A DNA stretch of 64,000 nt, from NCBI GenBank assembly GCA_963691705.1, contig OY829539.1, forward strand, positions 75,179,255 to 75,243,254, read 5' to 3'. The position numbers were made by a program, and so were the translations under genes. The DNA comes from Viola odorata. Lineage: Eukaryota; Streptophyta; Magnoliopsida; Malpighiales; Violaceae. Every line of letters starts with the position of its first letter. Within the stretch, counting starts at the first letter, position 1. Positions 1-10,909 of the stretch are shown here, in pieces. The notes under the pieces were generated by a model, which worked only from the letters and a program-made list of their open reading frames with translations, was not told the DNA's origin and searched no databases.

Positions 1-116
1 TTTTTTAATTTTCTACCTATATTTAGTGGTTCCACAGTTTGCTTTGCCAGTGGATTTTCTAGTTGCCTCATGCTATTAACTTTTGGTACCTAATGCTACC
101 TTGTTCTTACATGAAG

Positions 117-3100
117 GAAGCTTGCTGACAAAGTTGCTGCTGCTGGGTTCTATGTGGTAGTTCCTGACTTTTTCTACGGAGATCCCTTTGTACCCGAGAA
201 TGCTGAGAGGCCTATATTAGTTTGGTTTAAGGATCATGCAGCGGTTAGTTCTGGCCTCCAACTACATGACTCTATATGAGTGTCTTTAGTTTTTTGAGTT
301 CCTACTCTTAATACGTGTAAGAATAATTGAATTCACTGCTTAGCTAATTGCATAAGCTTTTCATCGCATTTCGCTTAGGATGATCTACAGATTCTGTGGG
401 GAATCTGCGTCCTTGTTTTTCTTCTTTCTCTTAACACAGTTTCTATGTTTTTTACTGTTTTCCAATATTTTCAATAAGGTTCACATCTCATCGCCTGGTG
501 TTGCATTTCATCATGTATATTACTTAGGCATTAATGTTTTAGCTTTGTCTTTTTTCTTACAGGATAAGGGGCTGGAAGATGTCAAACCTGTAATTGATGA
601 TCTCAAAAGTAAGGGTGTGTCTTCAATCGGGGCTGCTGGCTTTTGTTGGGGCGGTAAGATGCATATTTCACCTTGTTACTACAATATTTTAACTGGTTGT
701 CCTGAATCAAATAGTTATCTCAGTCCCTTAATTGTTCATCATCATTATCATACTCTTACTTTGACAACCTAACATGTGTATGCTACACTGCATATTCGAT
801 CAACCAATTAATTGATGATCTTGTACAAACGGTGGCACTCATATGAGTTCCTGTGTTTTATTCTCAGCAAAGGTGGTGGTTGGGCTAACGGCCTCTGCGC
901 TCGTGCAAGCTGGTGTCTTGTTGCATCCTTCACTTGTTACTGTGGAAGATATTAAGGGTATGCATTTTGGTAACTATAATTTTGGGATCATATTCTAGTT
1001 CATAATTGGGCTCATTTATGCATACTAGAAATGTTTTCTCACAGGCTTGCACAATCTTCTGAGAATTATCTGGCATATGCCATTTATGCTCAAGCGATAC
1101 TGAACTTTCTTTAATCATTGCAGCAAGTATGATCTTTAACCATGCTATCAGACGTTATTTTAATCCCTAAAATTCTATTCCTTCTCCAGATTGCTAGCAC
1201 AGCATTCTTTGTGTATCAACTGCTCTTTTTTATGACTTTTAATAACATTCGATGTTTGGGATTATTTGCAGAGGTGAAGGTTCCTATTGCTATACTAGGA
1301 GCTGAGATAGACCAGCTTTCTCCACCTGCACTCTTGACAGAGTTTCAAGAGGTCTTGACTACTAAACCTGAGGTAGGAAGGCTGAATACCTTGTTTTTCC
1401 ATGTACACATTTTCACTGCCTTTTGGTGTTCCCAAGCTTATGCATTTAGCTGACAACACGGCTGTTTTTAAAATTTTAACCCAAGAACAACTTTGTCACT
1501 GTTGGATTCAGAAAAATGGATGTGATTAATTACTTTCATACCTTGAGTACTGACAGAAGCATAATGCTTTGAATTGAATCTTGTTAGTGTCATGTTGTTG
1601 ATGTATTTCTTGATTTATATACTGCACTCGCATATTTTTCTTTCTTTTATTTCCCCAGTTTTAACATGTGTAATTTGAAAGCTTATTGGTGAGTTGTATG
1701 GCCATGCTAGACAATTTTTTTTTGGAGCCTATTTCTCTTCTTTCAACCATGAATTGATGAATTCCCTGTCCATCGACCAGCTGCATTTCCTAGTTCCAAG
1801 TCGATTAGTTCTTCTCATAATTGATGATCTCAATACTAGGCCTAGAGGGGGGTGAATAGGCACTTAAAAATTCTGCACACAAGTGAAGGAAGAATAGCAA
1901 AGACACACGATATATAGTGGTTCCAATTCACAACCGAATTGTACTCCACTACCTAAGAGTCCTCCTCTTAGGATTTTCTAATGCAAACCACTTTGCTATT
2001 AACTTGAGCTTTTACGGGTTCAGCTCACAACCTTACACTTGGTTTTCACGGGCTCACCAACAACCTAACACTTGGTTTTCACGGGCTCACCAACAACCTT
2101 ACAAGTAGTTTTTCACGGGCTAAACTACAACCTTATGGTTTTTCCAAGGCTCAACCACAACCTAAGTTCTCTTTCAATGGGATGAGAACACTACCCTTTT
2201 CCCAAAAGTGTTAGGTACACTTTTCAAACCTCAACAATGATTTTGTATAAATAAGCAACAAACAAATTGGTGTACAAAATGTATATTTGTATGAATAAAT
2301 TCAACACCAATAAATGAACAAATTACCTCAAGAAGAAACCCAAAAACAAGCTTGAGAAACTAACACAAGAAGGATTGAAATCGTTGTGAAATGCTTGTGT
2401 TGTAAAATCTGATTTTTGAAGCTTGTAAAATGAATAAAATGATTCTTATGGTTTCTTCAAGTTCAATGAATTCTCTTCTATGTTCCTCTGCATGTTCAGC
2501 TCATCTAGGATGAGTATTTATAGCCTTTTATGAAGGGATGAACGGACAAGAAGGAATGGGGTCAAAAGGAGCCGTTTTTGGTGGAAAAACTAGCTGTTAG
2601 AAAACTAGCCGTTGGGCCAAAACGCTATGGCGATAACGCTATAGCGTTTTGCTACTGAAGTTATTTCGTAACTTTCAGAAGCAAAACGCTATAGCGTTTT
2701 CACAAACGCTATGGCGTTTTAAGCCTGACGAAAATGCAAAAACTCATCTTTTCGAAACACATTTTCGCTAAAAACATTTTCGCTTAAAACATTTTCGCTC
2801 AAAACCTTTTGACACATATTCTTGAGGTATTTGAAACATAGATCAAGTGTTAGAATTTACACATACTTACATTCAATTAAAGTCCAATTCTACAGTTGAT
2901 CTTGAGCTTGCGATGATCGATTTTGCTTCCTTTGATATCTCGTCGCAAACTACAAATACATTTTCACTTAAAATTGAATTAGTAATCTAATTAATTTATG
3001 TCGTTTCATCATCAAAATAGGTTCGAAGTACCCTTGGGCTAACAATAATCACTTTTTCCCCCGTTGCTCTGATTTCTGTTCGGTGTAAATGACGTTTCAT

Positions 3101-3255
3101 TTGGTTGTTCGCAGGTTGATGCGTATGTGAAGATATTTCCCAAGGTTGCTCATGGATGGACAGTGAGGTACAATCCTGAAAATGAAGCTGAGGTGAAGGC
3201 AGCGGAGGAGGCACATTCCGACTTACTGGACTGGTTTACCAAGCATGTCAAGTAG
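117..3255 (+). CDS. Dienelactone hydrolase family protein, 5' end missing
   Basis: Five exons are visible: 117-243, 563-653, 868-957, 1272-1372 and 3115-3255. They encode 183 codons that match the plant endo-1,3;1,4-beta-glucanase-like / dienelactone hydrolase family (Arabidopsis At3g23570/At3g23600 type). The reading frame joins without a break and ends in TAG. The family triad is visible: Cys in GFCWGA (exon 2/3 junction), Asp in GAEIDQLSPP and His in VAHGW. Family members are alpha/beta-fold enzymes, usually cytosolic; the plant substrate is poorly defined, so the activity is inferred only from the fold. Roughly the first 60 residues, including the start codon, lie left of the window. The last intron (1373-3114) is unusually long because it contains a repeat-like insertion. 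All splice borders are GT-AG. Family assignment is firm; the substrate is unknown. Confidence 0.9.
1822..2918. mobile_element. Repeat-like insertion inside the last intron of the hydrolase gene
   Basis: This stretch of about 1.1 kb differs from the rest of the intron. It begins near the string CCTAGAGGGGGGTGAATAGG (about 1841), which I associate with dispersed plant repeats without being able to name the family. It holds 33-bp direct repeats around ACTTGGTTTTCACGGGCTCA (starting at about 2037 and 2070, with a decayed third copy near 2105), several copies of the palindrome AACGCTATAGCGTT or its TGG variant (2620-2720), and a tandem run of the unit AAAACATTTTCGCT (about 2750-2805). No transposase or reverse transcriptase ORF is seen, so it would be non-autonomous. 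The 7-mer GATGATC occurs near both proposed ends (about 1823 and 2912) and could be a target duplication, but a short match like this may be chance. The borders are approximate. Confidence 0.45.
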
Positions 3256-5631
3256 GAAAACTGTGAACGGTAGAGGTGTGGTTTCCGTAGAATGTCTTGG
3301 CTACTTATGTTGGATGTTTGAGTATGGAGCATGTGGTGGTGTACATCGAGTGGTGATCCATCTCATTGTTTTACCTCCCACAACTCGTAACTTGTCGTTG
3401 TTCGAGTTTTCTTTTCTAAGTTTATGCAATATGAAGTTAGAACTTGAATCCAAGGCTTACATTTCACAGTTATTTATTCACTTGAACCCGAATCCTAAGA
3501 CTTGACATTATTCATTTATAAGAAGTACTTAGTGAGTGAGAGTTTGTGCAGGCTACCAAGAGCCAATCATTATTACCAAAGATTAGAGAGACATTCTCGA
3601 CAAGCCAAGGGAAAACAATTTTAGCTACAGGGCCCACTTCATGATCTATCATTTGGGCCTATATTAAAAGATTCTTTCGGTGGGCCTCGATCCACTTGCT
3701 AATATACGTCAACTCTGAAAACAATTATTGTCAAGGTCGATAATCAATTGAATTATCCAAAAAAATGATATTTATTTTTCATTTGTTAAATATTTTTGGA
3801 ATTGACCGTGCTTATTGTATAAACTATATATATATTTTCCTAATGTGTTATTTACTGTTTTCTTTTCCGTTTTATGACCATGGTCAAATTTCTAGATTTG
3901 GATATAGTTTTAATATTAAAATCATAAATTTTATTTTAATTCGACCTGTCCATAAAATAGAGAGAGTTAAGTTTCAAATTCAAAGCTTTATAAAATAATA
4001 TTATTTCCTGTCCATTGAAACAGCAGACGCGGTGCGATTGGATGGCCAAGATCTTTCTTGCGAAAACATAAAAGCAAAACAGCAACGTCCATAAAAGCAG
4101 TGGGGACGCCTCATTCGCTCTCGAGGAAAGTGGAGTGCACGCTCGGCCACCGTCCGATCCGTTTGTGGTTTCCACTTGGGTGATTTTCGATCACTTGCTG
4201 GCATCTAGCATTAGTGGTAATCAATTAATTGTAATAATAACACTTCTCAGATTTTTCCACTTCCTCTGGTTTTGCCCGTCCTTCCTCCAATTACTACGAC
4301 TATGCCATTTGGCTTCCGTGACTCTTTTTTACCATTTGAACAAAAAAAAACACTTGAGTAATTTACAAACATAGAATAAAAGAATGTCTTTAGTTTAAGA
4401 CTTTTCTAAAACTTTTAGTTTTATAGCAATATTAGGTATGCCTCCACCCTACATTACATCCTGGATTTACTGATAAAAACATGTCGTTGCTTAGACATGT
4501 GATGCTATGGAAATGGTCGAAGAGGGTCACCGCCTCTAGAATAGATTCCTTGCTCCATGTGATATGCACATGCACCCATAGATTTAACTATTTTTATTTT
4601 TGTAAGAAATATAATCGAGTTATAAACTATCACTGAGCTACATATGCTAATACGATAATATTTCTATTATTTTTATATGTATTCAAAAAAGTAAGATATA
4701 AAGTTTAATCAACCGCTGATAAAACTTAATATGCATTGCGACATTAATTAGTATTAAAAAGATGTTCTTCCACCTCTCTTTTTGACGGCCATTTCTGTGA
4801 TTATTGCTAAACACCCCAATGACTCTCTTTAAATAAAACTACTAGTGTAACGCATAATTATATGCTAATAATTTAATATTTTAAAAGCATACATTTTGTG
4901 TGTTTATATTTAAAAAATTATTAATTTATTAAAAAAATTATAAAATTTATAATTCAATGGTATTTTTTCTTCCAAAGATACACAAAAAGGTCGTTTTCTT
5001 ATTTATAAAATTATAAGAACCTTAAACAATGTTTATTTTTTTCTTTTGAGCAAAACAAATTGATGAGTGTGACACTAACGAGAACAATGAGAGAGTAGCA
5101 ACAATAACAACAAACAATGAGAATAAAGTCAATAAACAATCATGGGTTTGGTGAAAATTAATCGACCTTTGTATCATTATATATGATACTAATTAATAGA
5201 TTAACTCTTAATCAACGAATAATATAATGTTGTAAGCGTCAAATTATACCAAGCTACATGTCACATGACATGCAACGCTTAAGCAAGGTTAAAGTATAGT
5301 TTTCATTGATCCTAATTTACTTTTTCTTTTCCTTTTTTCACACAATAATCCATAATCCATTTTACTAATTCTGTTCTAATTAATTCTAATTAAGCTAATC
5401 ATTGCCTCCTAATCCTGCTACTTCTCTATCTTCATTAATGTTGGGTGGATAAAGGAAAAAATATCTGCTCACTCTGTTTGTAAATATGGTTTCTGATGAG
5501 TGGCAAAGATGTCAATTGGTTCTTTGGATTAAAAAGGAAATTAAAAAAAAAAAACATCATTTTTCTTCTCAGCTTAAAGAAAAAAGATCCTTCAAGTTGA
5601 AAGCACACCACTTGGTGAAATTTCGGTTCTT
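3256..5631. other. Intergenic, AT-rich, no gene recognised
   Basis: This holds the 3' flank of the hydrolase gene and distal upstream sequence of the MAP kinase gene. Only short ORFs without recognisable motifs occur. Poly(A/T) runs and low-complexity AT stretches are common from 4550 to 5350. I see no RNA gene or clear transposon ends. Confidence 0.6.
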
Positions 5632-5682
5632 CCTTCTTCTCTACTCATCTTCTTCTTCCTTCTTCTCTACTCATCTTCTTCG
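5632..5682 (+). repeat. 26-bp tandem duplication in a pyrimidine-rich leader
   Basis: Two adjacent copies of a C/T-rich unit (CCTTCTTCTCTACTCATCTT followed by a few more pyrimidines) occupy 5632-5657 and 5658-5682. They lie in a stretch (about 5600-5950) rich in TTC/TCT, typical of plant 5' untranslated leaders, about 0.65 kb before the MPK16-like start codon. It probably belongs to the transcribed leader or core promoter of that gene. This is inferred from position and composition only. Confidence 0.6.
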
Positions 5683-6318
5683 AGATCCAAAAGCACCTCC
5701 GCCAAAAACAACAGCTTTTTATCATTCTGCTCCCAAAGATACCTCTCCTTTCTTGTTTTAAAGAAACATCAATAACAAGAATATTACAGATTTTATATTA
5801 AAGTTCTCTTCTTTAGATTCTCCAACAATTTCTTTTGTTATTTCCGCTAGTTTCAGTTTGATCTGTTATATCTCGTTTTCAGCTACTACATTTTAGTCTC
5901 CTCCGCCAATCTTTTGGCTACACTCTCTCTTATCTTCCCTTTTCTTCTTTTCCTCTCCTGTTCTTTTCAAGTTCTCAATTGCAAAAAAAATAGAACTTTA
6001 TTCATTGTTTTAACTGAATCAGTCATTTCCTGGTACTTCAGAGCTGAGCCATTCGCCAGATTTTCTTCAATTTTTTTCATTGATCTCTCAATCAATGTGT
6101 AAATTTCATAGTCATAAGGTCATCTAGGTCATTTTCTTTTAGTGGGAATTTGTGATCAGCAACTTTTAATCTTAGTTTTCACCATCTTCTTTGGATAATT
6201 TAGTACCTGGGTCGTTCTTTTTTGGTTAAATTAAAGGTCTTTTATACTGGTGATCGGCGCTGGAGTGCAGACTGTTATTGATTTATTACTCTGAAACCTT
6301 TGATGTGTTGTTGCTAAG
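5683..6318 (+). promoter_or_regulatory. Probable 5' untranslated leader of the MPK16-like gene
   Basis: Pyrimidine-rich sequence runs to about 5960, then becomes intron-like T-rich sequence, before the short first coding exon at 6319. Plant D-group MAPK genes often have a leader and a tiny first coding exon, so part of this stretch is likely transcribed. The transcription start and any leader intron cannot be fixed without RNA data. No other gene is visible. Confidence 0.4.
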
Positions 6319-9300
6319 ATGCAGGCTAAAAAGGTATGCTCAGGCTTTTATTTTTAACTACTTGGGGTATAAGTACAAGTGGACTTTTATTTTGTTGTTA
6401 GTGCTTTTTTTATAATTCGTATAAGGAGCTGTTTATTTTTAATATACGATCAAAATGGTTATTATTAACTGCAGAAACGATTTAGATTTTTTAACCGGTT
6501 CTATCTTCTAGGGAGAGAGTTAATCTTTTTGTTAGGCTTGGCTCTTTGATTAATGTCCTTTTTGTAATATATTTCTTTCATTTAGGCTACAAATGTGCCT
6601 GTAATTTTGATTAATTGTGGGTATAATTGGTGTACATCATAAGAGTGAAGAAACAGCTGGGCATGCTGATGCGTTATAGGCTTCATCAAACAGATGCTTA
6701 TGTATTCCTATTGCAAAGTTGTAGCTGGCCCCACTATAAAACCATTATTATCAGATAAAAATATTGTTTGTATATAATGACAGTTTTACTTTTCAGTTTC
6801 ATTTACATTATGGATCATTGTGGTACAGCATTGTTATTTATGGGGCACCGCATTGCTTGGCGTGGGGGATGGTGCCAACCGCAGTTGTTCATGTTCTTAC
6901 CTATCCTTCTTAAGGGGGGTTGCTTGGTACACAACGGGTGAATTATGGTTGAAAATAATGTTAAACCATATGGCAGGGGTGAAAACAGGTTTTAGTGGGA
7001 ATGAATTTAAGTTTCACGAAATGTTAGTTGAAGTTATGTTTTTTCGAATGACCTTATTGCTAATGAGTTTTCCCCTTTAATAGAACAAGCATTATGTCTA
7101 TTTCAGTTGATTTAGGTGATTCTCTGTATTTGCATATATGTTATATGTTTATTGTGTGGTAAAGGTGGTATGAATCATCTTTTCGAAAAGTATATTGAAT
7201 CAATGCAATCATGTTTCTGAAGTCTATTTCATGCGTACTCCCATGTTGCTAATGGTGTACTTTTCAACATGGTATTGCAGTCATCTGTTGAGTTAGACTT
7301 TTTCACAGAATATGGTGAGGGGAGCAGGTATAAAATAGAGGAGGTGATTGGTAAAGGAAGCTATGGTGTTGTCTGCTCTGCATATGACACACATCTCGGA
7401 GAAAAGGTTGCAATTAAAAAAATCAACGATATTTTTGAACATGTCTCTGATGCTACCCGAATCCTTCGAGAGATCAAACTCCTGAGACTCTTGCGCCATC
7501 CTGATATAGTGGAGATCAAACACATTTTGTTGCCTCCTTCACGAAGAGAATTTAAGGACATATATGTAGTTTTTGAACTGATGGAATCCGATTTACACCA
7601 AGTTATCAAGGCAAATGATGACTTAACTCCAGAGCATTATCAGTTCTTTCTTTATCAGCTTCTTAGAGGCATGAAGTACATACACACAGGTGATAGGCTC
7701 AGTCCTCCAGACTCTTATCTGCACAAAAAAAACTTAGCCTACTTTTTGCAGTACATGCAGTACTTATTCTATCTATGGGTAAATTGCTTAATGTTCATGC
7801 TGCCACTAATATATTTTCTCTCTCCACATTTCTATCTTGTAGCCAATGTCTTTCATCGGGATCTGAAACCCAAGAATATCTTAGCAAATGCAGACTGTAA
7901 GCTGAAGATCTGCGACTTCGGTCTAGCAAGAGTAGCCTTTAATGATACCCCCACTGCCATTTTCTGGACAGTGAGTTTTGGTGAACTGTTTTAATTTTTG
8001 ATTTAAAATTTTCCATGTAGGTAAATATGTATGATGTCTGAAATTAACAACTGCTGGTTCTTGTTTCTAAGAATTTATTTTTTGTTTGTCTGGTGCTCAC
8101 AGGACTATGTTGCAACTAGATGGTATAGGGCTCCAGAGTTATGTGGATCCTTTTTCTCAAAGGTTCCATAACTACTACTACCTTTGCCATTTACTTGAAA
8201 ATTGCTGATCTTTTGATATTGTGATGCTTTATCTATTCAAATGGAACATTGAAATTTTGAACTATTTAATGGGTGTTTCTCCTTATTTCTGTTGACTTCA
8301 CTTCCAATTCTGTAGAAACCAGAAGTTTTTTTCTCTAATATTTTGCTCTCTACTCATCCCACCTTACTTTATTTAAATATTTTTATACAACTTCCTTTCA
8401 ATTTTAAATTAACTTCTGATTTCTTTTCAGTATACACCAGCAATAGACATATGGAGCATTGGATGCATATTTGCTGAACTTTTGACTGGAAAACCACTTT
8501 TTCCTGGGAAAAATGTAGTCCACCAATTGGATTTGATGACTGACCTGTTGGGAACACCATCAGCTGATGCTATTGCAAGGGTATGTTTATTGTGATAAAA
8601 TCAATGTCAAATGCAAGTTAAATTGAACTAATTGTCTGCACAAACTTTTGTGCACACATTTGTTTCAAATCCTGAAGTATTGGTGTCGTACCAATAGGTA
8701 CGCAATGAGAAGGCTCGCAGATACCTAAGCAGCATGCGGAAGAAGAAACCCATCCCGTTGTCCCAGAAGTTCCCTAATGCAGACCCCCTTGCACTTCGTT
8801 TGTTAGAAAGGATGTTAGCATTTGAAGCCAAGGATCGACCTACTGCTGAAGAGGTAACTTTTTGTGCACCTTAAGTCTTGACCTTCATACTGATAGCATA
8901 CCTACTTCTTCTGATAGAGCTAGTTGTGCTCCTTCTGTCAGGCTCTCGCAGATCCATATTTTAAGGGTTTGGCCAAGGTTGAGAGGGAGCCTTCTGCTCA
9001 TCCAGTTACAAAGATGGAATTTGAATTTGAGAGACGAAGGATAACCAAGGAAGATGTACGAGAGCTCATATATCGTGAAATTCTGGAATATCATCCACAA
9101 ATGTTGAAAGAGTTATTAGATGGTTCAGAACCAACGGGCTTCATGTACCCAAGGTATTACTGCTTAAATGTGCAGTCTTGTACTTGGATCAGTCTTTGTT
9201 GTCTAATTTATTTTTCCGCTGTAGTGCTGTTGACCATTTCAAGAAGCAATTTGCTTTCCTTGAGGAGCATTATGGGAATTGTGGTACTGTTACCGCACCT

Positions 9301-10084
9301 GAGAGGCAGCATGCATCATTGCCTAGGTATCCCAGTTACCAAATGTTTGCTGCTGCTGTCATTTTTTGTGTCCATTTTCTCACATCTTCAGCTTGGCATT
9401 TTTGTCCACTGCACTAATGATTTCTTTTTGTTTCTTGGAGGTGTAGGCCATGTGTGTTATTTTCTGATAACACTGTACAGAATGCACAGAATGCTGCAGA
9501 AGTCACAAATGATCTTTCTAAGTGCTCGATAAAAGAAATTGAGAGGCCACCTATGGACAGGAACAGTGGGATACCCATGACAAGGCTTCCTCTTCAAGCT
9601 CCTCAAAATATCCAAGGTATACAATGGTGCTTGTTAGTAGATTTCATTGGTCTTGCAAATGTATATACTAAGTAGAACCTGAAACCTTAGACCTAGTAAC
9701 ATTAAAAATTAGACCACACAATCATCTACATGTGCCTACCTCTAGAGCATCAAATCAAAATGATAAGTGTGCTATACTCATGAATTTGGTGTCAATGGTG
9801 GCACTCTTGCAGCAGGACCCGCTAGACCTGGTAAAGTTGTGAGTTCAGTGCTGCGTTACAACAACTGTGGGGCAGCAGAGGCTATTGAACAGCGAAGAGT
9901 GGTTAGGAATCCAACACAGTATGTTGCTTCAAACAGTTCATACCCACGAAGAAACTCAACTTCTAAAAATGAGAGAGGAGAAGATGAAGGGGTGGAAGGG
10001 TCAGGTGGATTGCAGCCAAAGCCACAGTACATGGCCAGGAAAGTTGCTGCTGCTCAAGGTGGGGCAGGCGGTCACTGGTATTAA
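6319..10084 (+). CDS. MPK16: TDY-class mitogen-activated protein kinase, MPK16-like
   Basis: Ten coding exons (6319-6333, 7281-7689, 7843-7970, 8103-8162, 8431-8580, 8698-8853, 8942-9153, 9225-9326, 9447-9616, 9813-10084) give a 557-residue protein. The first exon encodes only MQAKK. Visible kinase motifs are the glycine loop GKGSYGVV (about 29-36), VAIKK with Lys51, HRDLK (146-150), DFG (166-168) and the activation-loop TDY (184-186), which marks plant D-group MAPKs rather than the TEY groups. A long C-terminal extension ends in GGHWY, like the RWY end of Arabidopsis MPK16, and the whole protein aligns best with MPK16 from memory. Function: Ser/Thr kinase at the end of a MAPKKK-MAPKK-MAPK cascade; D-group members lack the usual MAPKK docking site and can autophosphorylate. 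Intron 1 (6334-7280) is the longest. An in-frame ATG at 7269 is intronic and is not the start. Confidence 0.95.
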
Positions 10085-10909
10085 TGAGTTGTTTTCCTTG
10101 TGACCTTCTCAAACGATTCGCATCCTACTTTCAACTGAATTGTGGCAGTCGTCGTATCATTTCTTCACAGATTCGCTGCCAACATGAAACTGTTACATTC
10201 AAATGCTGCTACGCAGCAGTGCTTTCTGCAAATTCAGGTGCTTGTAAAGATTTGACATCCGGGAGTGGGACTTCTGCTCGAGGAAGTTAAGCTGCAAGTT
10301 GTACTTTATCTTTTACTAATTTACGGTTGAAGGTCCTTTGGTGCATGCCGATGGTGACATTGCTGTCTGATTTAGGTCAATAACCGAAGATAGAAGGGAT
10401 TTTTTGACAATTTGAATGAGGAAAGCAATAGCAGTTGGTTTACTAACCAAGTCATTCTGTATTTTTTCTCATTCTTTGCAAGGTAAGGTTGTATCATTTT
10501 GATCTTGTTTTGCACTCCGCATAAGCGCATTCTGGTTTGTGGCAACTAATTACCTTTTGAGAAAGCATCTGCTGTTCTTTTTTATCACAATTAATCTTCG
10601 AAACAGCCCAAAAATAAAAAATAAAAAATCTAGTTAATGTATCAATAACAAAAACACCGACATCCCGTCAGCAAAATGCAGAAAATTGGATTTGGTCATT
10701 GGAAAGACCAGCTGAACTTTCCTCACGAGAACATGTTGTGCACAAAATGTATAGAAAAAGTTGAGAGATGCACTGAAAAACAGTGGATTAACAAATGGAT
10801 CACTAATCAAATTTATCTTCATGAAAGGTCAACTGTAGTACAATTCCAAAAATATCCGAAGCCTACAAGCTCAGGTTATTGCCCAAAGGCAGTTTTTTTA
10901 TACTAAAAA
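10085..10909. other. Convergent 3' ends of the MPK16-like and BPM genes
   Basis: This 0.8-kb spacer lies between two genes that run toward each other, so it should hold both 3' untranslated regions. Short A-rich runs near 10607-10625 could serve as polyadenylation signals on either strand. No third gene is seen. Confidence 0.6.

Noticed and set aside
380..772. Plus-strand ORF of 130 codons
   Set aside because: It is a read-through of intron sequence around hydrolase exon 563-653; only the middle part is coding.
7269..7280. Alternative start MVLQ for the MAP kinase
   Set aside because: The ATG lies in intron 1 just before the acceptor TTGCAG; the MQAKK exon at 6319 splices in frame and matches the family N-terminus better.
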